Notes under the pieces: generated by a model | What the model saw: only the letters and a program-made list of their open reading frames with translations | The model's database searches: none | Told to the model about the DNA's origin: nothing | Part shown: positions 13,738 through 18,734 of the stretch, piece after piece | How the letters are laid out: every line of letters begins with the position of its first letter | Numbering within the stretch: position 1 is the first letter of the stretch | Program-made: the position numbers and the translations under genes | Assembly: GCA_035628505.1 (NCBI GenBank) | Contig: DASPJR010000148.1 | Span: 1 to 18,734 of the forward strand | DNA from: DASPJR01 sp035628505 | GTDB lineage: Bacteria > Planctomycetota > SZUA-567 > H5-PLA8 | Direction: 5' to 3' | DNA length: 18,734 nt

Positions 13738-13764
13738 AAAAAGGCCGGCAAAATCGCCGGCCTT
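13738..13764 (-). terminator. Rho-independent terminator of the universal stress protein gene
   Basis: A perfect 9-base stem (AAGGCCGGC 13741-13749, GCCGGCCTT 13756-13764) with a 6-base loop, followed on the minus strand by TTTTTATTATG. It sits 23 bases past the stop of the gene at 13788. Confidence 0.88.
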
Positions 13765-13787
13765 CTGGTTAGAAGTATGCGGACTCA

Positions 13788-14708
13788 TCACACGGTCATG
13801 GCTTGCGTTGACGGTGACGCCGACACGGCATCCTGAACTCTCGAGCGGACGACGAGCACAGGACACGCACTGCGCCGGACGACTTCTTCGGTTACAGAGC
13901 CCATCAGCAGGCGGCGCATTCCTGTTCGTCCGTGAGACGCCATGACGATGATCGCAGCGTTGATCTCCGCAGTCTCCGCGCAGATCTCGGCTGCGGGTTT
14001 GCCGTGGCGCAGGCGAACGGTAGTCTCCAGTGCGTGGCGCGATTTCACCTGCGCCGCGGTGCGATGCAGATGACGTTCCATGCGCCGGTGCTCTTCGACC
14101 ATCCACGCCAGCGGCTTGCCTTCGCTGGACATGTGGAGCTGGTCTTCAAGCACCATGACCAGGTGAAGCGGCGCCTTGCGTTCATGCGCGAGCGCCGCTG
14201 CGAATGGCATGGCTTCCGCGGCGTGCGAGGACAGATCCGTGCAGCAGAGAATCGGTCCGGGACCAAATGCCTGCTGCCCCTGCTTGACGCACAGGACAGG
14301 ACACGGGCTCAGGCGCAGGACCTGCTCGGTGACGGAGCCCAGCAGCAGGCGCGAAATTCCGCTGCGGCCGTGGGTGGCCATGACCACGAATCCTGGCTGA
14401 ACCGCATCGATGACGGAAAGGATCGTCTCGAGTACCGGGCCTTCCTTGAAGTGTGGCACAACCTCGAGCGTATCTTCGTTTTTCAAGCGCATGACAATCT
14501 GCTGGAACTCACGCTCGCGTTGCGTGCGGTTCTTTAGAAAGCCTTCGATGTCCGAGGGCGTATCGGCGCCAATCGGCGGTGGGTCCTCGACGTACAGCAA
14601 TTCGACTCTGGCCTGCTCACTGCGGGCCAGGAGAACAGCCACAGGCAAGGCCGCCAGGCTGCCGGCGGAAAGATCGGTCGTGACGAGAATTGAATTCCGG
14701 CGCGCCAT
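13788..14708 (-). CDS. Tandem UspA-domain universal stress protein
   Basis: A 306-aa cytoplasmic protein with two Usp domains. Each has the ATP-binding pattern G-2x-G-9x-G(S): ATHGRSGISRLLLGSVTE at about 111-128 and ASHGRTGMRRLLMGSVTE at about 257-274. Each domain starts with a strand plus acidic residue (ILVTTDLS, ILCCTDLS) and ends with CPVL. Intact motifs suggest the ATP-binding type. Family roles are survival under starvation, oxidative or low-oxygen stress. GGAGG lies 11 bases before the ATG. It is a single-gene unit with its own terminator. A 14-base tail (MTV end) is ordinary. Confidence 0.95.
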   Translation of the reverse strand: MARRNSILVTTDLSAGSLAALPVAVLLARSEQARVELLYVEDPPPIGADTPSDIEGFLKNRTQREREFQQIVMRLKNEDTLEVVPHFKEGPVLETILSVIDAVQPGFVVMATHGRSGISRLLLGSVTEQVLRLSPCPVLCVKQGQQAFGPGPILCCTDLSSHAAEAMPFAAALAHERKAPLHLVMVLEDQLHMSSEGKPLAWMVEEHRRMERHLHRTAAQVKSRHALETTVRLRHGKPAAEICAETAEINAAIIVMASHGRTGMRRLLMGSVTEEVVRRSACPVLVVRSRVQDAVSASPSTQAMTV

Positions 14709-14930
14709 GATGATGGTATCCTCCTTTTGAACGATGATTTTTTTGCAGGGCTGAGGCTGGTGTCGGTTCCAATCTCATCCCTTCATCGATCAGAACACGA
14801 ATTGTGCCGTGTGAATAAAATTTATGGTTTCAATGTAAACCCTGTGATGGCATTCGCTTCCGTTAGAGAAAGAAGAAGCGATAGCTCCAGATTGAGTCGC
14901 AGATTACGGAAATCATTCCTGTTCTTGATA

Positions 14931-14964
14931 AAAAACAAAGGCCGGCGAGTTATCGCCGGCCTTT
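14931..14964 (-). terminator. Minus-strand terminator with no gene assigned to it
   Basis: A perfect 12-base stem (AAAGGCCGGCGA 14937-14948, TCGCCGGCCTTT 14953-14964), loop GTTA, followed on the minus strand by TTTGTTTTTTATC. It shares the GGCCGGC core with the terminator at 13741. No gene on the minus strand precedes it, so the transcript it ends is unknown. Confidence 0.75.
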
Positions 14965-14980
14965 GCGCTACTTCTGCTGT

Positions 14981-15053
14981 CTTCAGCCTGGCGCGGGTGG
15001 CACAGATAGACGCGCCAGCGGCTATCTGTGTCGAGCGGAGCGAGATTTCAACG
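14981..15053 (+). repeat. Palindromic repeat, left copy of an inverted pair
   Basis: The core is a hairpin, CACAGATAG (15001-15009) with CTATCTGTG (15022-15030), and CGC/GCG pairing inside around GCCA. It is flanked by GGGTGG on the outside and ATTTCAACG (15045-15053) on the inside. The reverse complement recurs at 15242-15310 with a few differences. It looks like a REP/BIME-type or MITE-end element. Confidence 0.75.
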
Positions 15054-15241
15054 CCGAAGAGAAAAACTCTGTTGGCCGGACCGGTCCCCGCCGTTAAGAA
15101 CATTACTGCATGAGCCCGCCACCACAAACACGCAGCGCGGCGTTTTTTCTGAAAAGTAAGGCGTCGCAAGTGAGGCTTGTGCCGATGGACGGCCCAATTG
15201 TATTCGGAACGCTGAGTCCGCGGGGAAAGCGCACTCTGACA

Positions 15242-15310
15242 CGTTGAAATCCCGCTTCGCGGGACACAGATAGCCGCTGAAGCGTCTATCTGTGCCACCC
15301 ACGACTGAAG
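15242..15310 (-). repeat. Palindromic repeat, right copy of the inverted pair
   Basis: The reverse complement of the left copy: CGTTGAAAT (15242-15250), a CCCGC-TTC-GCGGG hairpin, then CACAGATAG (15265-15273) and CTATCTGTG (15286-15294) with CGC/GCG around TGAA, then CCACCC and, at the outer edge, CTGAAG matching CTTCAG of the left copy. The arms are kept while the loops differ, as expected for structure-conserved repeats. Confidence 0.75.
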
Positions 15311-15344
15311 AATGAAACAGTGTCACGCGCGGAGGGGCTCTGGT

Positions 15345-15815
15345 ATGGCCAAGGCGGCGAAGGTGAAAACTGCGAAGAAGGCGAAGAGCCTGGCGGAGAT
15401 AGTCAAAAAATTCCGCGGGCTCAACCGCTCGCCGCTGCTGGAAAAGCTGCCCAAAGACCTGCGGCGGCTGATCGAAAACTGGGAGTCGCTGCCGCATCAT
15501 GTTCAGGACGTCATTCTGATTCTCGGCCGCGTGCGGAAGATTTCGCGCGACAAACGAGAGGGATATTGCCAGACGGAGGCGGTCGCGTGGCGTCAGAAGC
15601 GCGGCGGAGATCCGCAGTGGCTCGTGTCGGCGCTCACGATTTTGAAGGATTCGAGCGGCTACTTGACCGATTCTGAAATTTCCAGGCGGGTCGGCGTAAA
15701 TCGTTCAACTCTCTGCCGCAATAAAGCTTACAGGAACGCCAAGCGCACGTATCTACAGAACTTTGCCACCGCTGGACGGCGTGGCTTACGCGAAAGTTCA
15801 GATCATGAAAATTAA
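15345..15815 (+). CDS. Small helix-turn-helix protein of unknown role
   Basis: A 156-aa basic protein from ATG 15345, with GGAGGGG 7 bases upstream. The N-terminus is Lys/Ala-rich (MAKAAKVKTAKKAKS). A helical middle has LPKDLRRLIENWESLPHHVQ at about 36-55. Residues about 107-128 (YLTDSEISRRVGVNRSTLCR) read as a helix-turn-helix. It is likely a DNA-binding regulator. No enzyme domain or partner gene is present, and no family name can be given. It stands alone between palindromic repeats on the left and GCGCAAC boxes on the right, which may be its targets (inference). Confidence 0.75.
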   Translation: MAKAAKVKTAKKAKSLAEIVKKFRGLNRSPLLEKLPKDLRRLIENWESLPHHVQDVILILGRVRKISRDKREGYCQTEAVAWRQKRGGDPQWLVSALTILKDSSGYLTDSEISRRVGVNRSTLCRNKAYRNAKRTYLQNFATAGRRGLRESSDHEN

Positions 15816-15837
15816 CCCTATAGCTTGAACCGAGTTG

Positions 15838-15920
15838 CGTGTTGCGCAACACGACGCGCAACAAATCAAATTTTCTATTCCTTTGACAGCAACGGGTTAA
15901 TACTTTTGTCGCGCAACAAA
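15838..15920. promoter_or_regulatory. Cluster of GCGCAAC boxes, one a perfect 16-base palindrome
   Basis: CGTGTTGCGCAACACG at 15838-15853 is a perfect palindrome. GCGCAACA recurs at 15856-15863 and 15911-15918, the last within a near-palindrome TTGTCGCGCAACAA (one mismatch). TTGACA lies between them (15883-15888) without a good -10 at the right distance. The cluster is downstream of the HTH gene and beyond the terminator of the FAD oxidase gene, so no obvious target gene follows. A protein-binding site seems likely; its owner is unknown. Confidence 0.5.
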
Positions 15921-15941
15921 GTTACGCTAGGGTGAGGACAT

Positions 15942-15971
15942 AAAAAAGGCGGCCAGGTTGCCCTGGCCGCC
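15942..15971 (-). terminator. Rho-independent terminator of the FAD oxidase operon
   Basis: A perfect 10-base stem (GGCGGCCAGG 15948-15957, CCTGGCCGCC 15962-15971), loop of 4, followed on the minus strand by six T (15947-15942). It lies 33 bases past the stop at 16005. Confidence 0.9.
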
Positions 15972-16004
15972 GAACGCGGTTGAAGACTAAAGTCGTTACT
16001 GCGA

Positions 16005-17477
16005 TCAGTACGGGCGATCGCTGGATTCCATGGCGAGCTTGCCCGGGCACATGATGTTGTTCGGATCCATGCCCTTCTTGATCGCGCGCATCATGCGCAT
16101 GCCCGTAGCGCCAAACTGCTTTTCCATGTAAGGAGCCAGGCGCAGTCCCACGCCGTGGTGGTCGTTGATCACGGCACCCGCATCGAGCGCGGCCATCGTG
16201 GCATCGTGGATGATCTTGTCGTGCAGCTTGACTGCTTCGTCCAGATCGTCTGGTCCTTTCGGAATGCCCCAGCGCGGGTAAATCATGCTGCCCCAGTCGT
16301 ACCAGTGGCTGAAGTGCGTCTTCAGGTGCAGGCCCCACTTGGGATCGACGGCCTTCTTCATCGCCGTGGTGACCTTGTTGTAGGTCTCTTCGATGTGTTC
16401 GAAGTCGGCCACGACGTCCATCGTGCACCACATCTGCGGAAGTTCCGGAGCATGCGGCGGGTGATAGAAGACGTAGCGCTTTTCCCACCACACTTCGCCG
16501 ATCCTGGAGCCCAGATCGCCGCCGCCGTTCTTCTTGCAGATGTCGTAAGCGACGTTGGCTTCGAAATCGACCAGACTCGGATGATCGCCGTCGAACATCA
16601 GCACCATCGTCGGGCCTTTCAGGCCTGCTTCGACGGCCTTGTCGAGGCTCTTCTCCGCCGCATCCTTGTCGTAAAAGCGCATCACCGCCGGGCGCAGGCC
16701 CGTAACCATGATCTGGCGACCGGCTTCGATGCCTGCCGAAATTGACGGGAAGCTGAATGCTCGGAAGTTGCGCTTGGCTGGAACATTGCGGAGCTTCAGG
16801 ATGCAGGCCGTGATGACGCCCAGCGTGCCTTCGCTGCCAATCAGCAACTGCGTCAGTTCCGGGCCGGCCGCGTGTTTCGGCACCGACGGAAGCTGCACGA
16901 TATCGCCCGTCGGCGTAACGAGCTCAATGCCGAGCACGTGGTCCTGGATGTTGCCGTACTTGGTCGAGAGCACGCCCGAACCGCGCGCAGCCAGACATCC
17001 GCCCACGCTGGCCCATTCAGCCGATGCCGGGTAGTGCGTGAAGGCGAGGCCCTGCTTGTTTAAGAATGCTTCGAACTCGCTGACGATGTAACCGGGTTCG
17101 ACGGTGACGGTCAGGGACTTGCGGTCGATATGGCGGACCTTCGTCATCTCGCGCAGGTTCAGCATGATTCCACCGCGCGTGGCGTTGGCCGCACCCTGCA
17201 CGCCCGAGCCGCCGCCGAACGGAGTGACGGGGACTTTGAGCTTGTTGGCGAGCTTGACGATTGCTGCGACTTCTTCAGTCGTGTGCGGCGTCGCGACGGC
17301 ATCCTGGCGCGAGAGTGGACGGCCCTTCGCGTGGTGGATGTACGTCAACCAGCTCTGGTCGCCGATGATTTTTTTGCGGCCTTCGACGCGGTCGAGCACG
17401 TTCTTCGGTCCGACGATCTTGCCGAGCTCTGCGACAAGATTTTTCATGTCGGTTTCTGACATCGTTTCAGTTGGCAT
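16005..17477 (-). CDS. FAD-binding oxidase, GlcD / alkyl-DHAP synthase-like
   Basis: A 490-aa flavoprotein of the PCMH (vanillyl-alcohol oxidase) superfamily. The FAD-binding part has TPFGGGSGVQGA at about 85-96, YPASAEWASVGGCLAARGSG and GSEGTLGVITACILKL. The C-terminal part has INDHHGVGLRLAPYM (HHGVG at 440-444) and KKGMDPNNIMCPGKL (about 468-481). HHGVG recalls alkyldihydroxyacetonephosphate synthase, while the end resembles GlcD/D-lactate dehydrogenases. The likely reaction is oxidation of a 2-hydroxy acid or similar substrate; which one is not visible. ATG 17477 has GAGGG 4-5 bases upstream, better than the TTG at 17501. It follows the creatininase-family gene by 69 bases on the same strand and ends at a strong terminator, so the two form an operon. 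Confidence 0.9.
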   Translation of the reverse strand: MPTETMSETDMKNLVAELGKIVGPKNVLDRVEGRKKIIGDQSWLTYIHHAKGRPLSRQDAVATPHTTEEVAAIVKLANKLKVPVTPFGGGSGVQGAANATRGGIMLNLREMTKVRHIDRKSLTVTVEPGYIVSEFEAFLNKQGLAFTHYPASAEWASVGGCLAARGSGVLSTKYGNIQDHVLGIELVTPTGDIVQLPSVPKHAAGPELTQLLIGSEGTLGVITACILKLRNVPAKRNFRAFSFPSISAGIEAGRQIMVTGLRPAVMRFYDKDAAEKSLDKAVEAGLKGPTMVLMFDGDHPSLVDFEANVAYDICKKNGGGDLGSRIGEVWWEKRYVFYHPPHAPELPQMWCTMDVVADFEHIEETYNKVTTAMKKAVDPKWGLHLKTHFSHWYDWGSMIYPRWGIPKGPDDLDEAVKLHDKIIHDATMAALDAGAVINDHHGVGLRLAPYMEKQFGATGMRMMRAIKKGMDPNNIMCPGKLAMESSDRPY

Positions 17478-17509
17478 GATTCCCTCAGTCAAGGTGGTCA
17501 AAGTTTGTT

Positions 17510-17534
17510 GCGAGCGGGCGCAAAGCCCGCTCGC
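17510..17534 (-). promoter_or_regulatory. Intercistronic hairpin between the creatininase-family and FAD oxidase genes
   Basis: A perfect 10-base stem (GCGAGCGGGC 17510-17519, GCCCGCTCGC 17525-17534) with a 5-base loop lies between two same-strand genes. No T run follows on the minus strand (AACAAACTTTG), so it is more likely an mRNA-stability or processing element, or a partial attenuator, than a full terminator. Confidence 0.6.
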
Positions 17535-17546
17535 GGAAAGAACTGC

Positions 17547-18629
17547 TTACATCGAGCCGCCCATGGTCTTGCCGGCGGTCCAGTCGCGGTTCTTAATGTT
17601 CACCTTGACCTTCTCGATTTCGTGCACGGCGTCGATGAGGTGGTTGGCGAAGCGGTTGAAGGCCGTCTCACCCTTGTACGCGGCGCCGCGGAACGGATTG
17701 CCCATGATGCCCGTGTCCGTGAACTCCTGGTGCTCAAACGGGAAGCTGAAGTACTGGTAACCCTGGAATTCGCAGTCCGGCATGCCGTCGCTCTTTTTCC
17801 AGTTCGGTCCCAGCCACTTTGGCGCGTGGGCGCGGTCAGCCACGGCGCGGTCCATGCGGACCAGCTTCTTGTTGTGGCAGAGGCACTGCGACGTTTCCAG
17901 TTCGCCCGCGTGCCAGCCCGGCGTTTCTTCCAGCGGGCCTTCGAGCACGTCCTTGATCATGCCCAGGTAACGTTCGGCGTAGGGCTTGTAGTAACTGATG
18001 ATCGCGCCGGTTTCGTTGCGCAGCTTGCGCAGGACCGGATCGACGACCTTCACGTTGGAGCCGTGGCCGTTGACGAAGATCACGCGGTTGAAGCCGTGAT
18101 GGATCAGGCTGCGGCCGATGTCGTAAAGAAGATTCAAATAGGTTTCGACGCGCAGAGTCATCGAGCCGGTGCCATCGCCGGGGTTCTTCAAGTGCTGCGG
18201 GCTGTAGCCCAGCCATAGCGTCGGCGTGTAGAGGATTCCAGCCTGTTCACCGGCGCGGCGGGCGACTTCGGTGCTGCTGATGGAATCGCAGTACAGCGGC
18301 AGATGCGGTCCGTGCTGTTCGAGCGAGGCCTTGGGAATCAGGATCGTGTCGGAGTACTTGAGGTACTCTTTGACGTCGACGCAGGAGAGATCGCCGAGGC
18401 AGTATGACGGGAACTTCAGCTTCTTCAATGTCTCGCGCTTGGGGGCGTGAGCCTGATCCTGGAAGCACGGCTTGATGTGCACGGCCGGACCGCTGGCGCG
18501 CTGGTTCTTGTCCCACGCGATCACGCCCTTGGCGCCTGTGCTGTTGCCGGTTGAGCCGCCGCCGCCGTAGTTATCGACTTCGATAACGGCCGCCTCTTTT
18601 TTGCCCTTTGCTTTCGACTTTGTGGCCAT
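17547..18629 (-). CDS. Creatininase-family metallohydrolase with N-terminal extension
   Basis: A 360-aa protein. The family's metal ligands are present: LEQHGPHLPLYCD (Glu, His and Asp, about 103-115), VNGHGSN (His; Gly-Gly-Asn is more usual), and the HAGELETSQCL stretch (Glu). Members hydrolyse cyclic amides or formamides (creatinine, formamidopyrimidine intermediates) or act on peptides such as mycofactocin precursor, so the name says nothing certain about substrate. The first 90 or so residues are an extension: Lys-rich start, Gly/Ser linker (GGGGSTGNSTG), then a stretch ending LKKLKFPSYCLGD. There is no signal peptide. GAGGAG lies 9-11 bases before the ATG. It is the first gene of a pair with the FAD oxidase. 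Confidence 0.88.
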   Translation of the reverse strand: MATKSKAKGKKEAAVIEVDNYGGGGSTGNSTGAKGVIAWDKNQRASGPAVHIKPCFQDQAHAPKRETLKKLKFPSYCLGDLSCVDVKEYLKYSDTILIPKASLEQHGPHLPLYCDSISSTEVARRAGEQAGILYTPTLWLGYSPQHLKNPGDGTGSMTLRVETYLNLLYDIGRSLIHHGFNRVIFVNGHGSNVKVVDPVLRKLRNETGAIISYYKPYAERYLGMIKDVLEGPLEETPGWHAGELETSQCLCHNKKLVRMDRAVADRAHAPKWLGPNWKKSDGMPDCEFQGYQYFSFPFEHQEFTDTGIMGNPFRGAAYKGETAFNRFANHLIDAVHEIEKVKVNIKNRDWTAGKTMGGSM

Positions 18630-18663
18630 GTCTTGCTCTTCTCCTCGTTGGTTACGTTGTTGT

Positions 18664-18720
18664 GAGTGTCATCCTGATCGTTGCGCTTCCAGGTTCAGCG
18701 CGGCGCTCAGCATGACACTC
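18664..18720. repeat. Imperfect inverted repeat upstream of the creatininase-family gene
   Basis: GAGTGTCATCCTGA (18664-18677) pairs with TCAGCATGACACTC (18707-18720) at 13 of 14 positions, around a 29-base GC-rich centre. It resembles dispersed GTCATCCTGA-type intergenic repeats. It lies about 35 bases upstream of the gene's ATG, so it may overlap the promoter or leader. Confidence 0.6.
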
Positions 18721-18734
18721 GAGAATCACCGCTA

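Larger units (their letters stand above)
14709..15344. other. Long intergenic region with repeats and a terminator, no convincing gene
   Basis: About 640 bases between the stress protein (minus) and the HTH gene (plus). Frames of 128-158 codons on both strands run through hairpins and repeat units and have no credible start, so I reject them as genes. The region holds the stress gene's promoter (not pinpointed), an ACACG/CGTGT inverted pair near 14766-14782, a minus-strand terminator at 14931-14964, and a pair of inverted palindromic repeats (14981-15310). Confidence 0.6.

Noticed and set aside
13681..14106. 141-codon minus-strand frame at the end of the stress protein gene
   Set aside because: It overlaps the second Usp domain in another frame and runs through the terminator hairpin.
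14727..15298. Frames of 128 (plus) and 158 (minus) codons in the repeat region
   Set aside because: They run through a terminator stem and both palindromic repeats and have no ribosome site. Repeated peptide pieces (AQIDA-AAICV) come from the repeat itself.
15883..15910. Sigma-70 promoter from TTGACA at 15883
   Set aside because: At 16-18 base spacing the -10 region reads TTTGTC-like, and closer TA-rich hexamers are at 9-12 bases. No gene follows on the plus strand.
15838..15920. CRISPR array from recurring GCGCAACA
   Set aside because: Three short copies at unequal spacing, partly palindromic, without spacers of constant length or cas genes.
16005..18629. Mycofactocin cluster
   Set aside because: Creatininase family and an oxidase alone are not enough. 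No precursor peptide, radical-SAM maturase or glycosyltransferase is visible.

Overview
The window is bacterial DNA, GC-rich (roughly 60 % by eye) and densely coded. The proteins are rich in alanine, and GTG or TTG starts are common. Stem-loop terminators lie between convergent units, and imperfect palindromic (REP-like) repeats occur in intergenic DNA. The gene mix (Tex, RecJ, a Bacillus-type arginase, PpnP, tandem UspA, a creatininase-family hydrolase beside a GlcD-like flavoprotein) and the repeat style remind me of Acidobacteriota. That placement is a guess from style, since no rRNA or marker phylogeny is available here. The region looks chromosomal. I see no transposase, integrase, phage structural gene, CRISPR array, rRNA or tRNA.

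Layout, left to right. (1) 1-1399, minus: 5' part of tex, running off the left edge. (2) 1797-4542, plus: two small uncharacterised genes, the second with a membrane anchor, followed with tight overlap by recJ. (3) 4550-5538, minus: an NAD(P)H-dependent FMN reductase and a very basic 98-aa protein with its own terminator. (4) 5617-6641, plus: a putative 23-codon leader peptide whose stop overlaps (ATGA) the start of arginase rocF. A shared bidirectional terminator follows. (5) 6713-8600, minus: a zinc-ribbon / Glu-Pro-Ala-repeat / single-TM protein whose Shine-Dalgarno lies in a hairpin, and a single-domain response regulator. (6) 8908-10264, plus: three small membrane proteins of the ElaB/YqjD - YqjE type, ended by a strong terminator. 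(7) 10465-12707, plus: a soluble histidine kinase with a degenerate C-terminal receiver, a single-domain response regulator, and the nucleoside phosphorylase ppnP in one apparent operon. A zincin-type metalloprotease follows after a hairpin. (8) 13167-14708, minus: a small exported protein and a tandem universal stress protein. (9) 14709-15940: a sparse stretch with an inverted pair of palindromic repeats, an unassigned minus-strand terminator, a small HTH protein, and a cluster of GCGCAAC boxes. (10) 16005-18629, minus: a creatininase-family metallohydrolase and a GlcD-like FAD oxidase, apparently one operon with an intercistronic hairpin.

Functionally the window mixes housekeeping nucleic-acid factors (Tex, RecJ, PpnP), redox and nitrogen enzymes (FMN reductase, arginase, FAD oxidase, creatininase family), and signalling/stress proteins (two single-domain receivers, one kinase, UspA, YqjD/E-like membrane proteins). 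No defence or mobile system is evident. The most interesting items are the leader ORF fused by ATGA to arginase, the kinase with a dead receiver in an operon with ppnP, the sequestered Shine-Dalgarno of the zinc-ribbon membrane protein, the YqjD/E-like cluster, and the HTH gene bracketed by inverted palindromes and GCGCAAC boxes.
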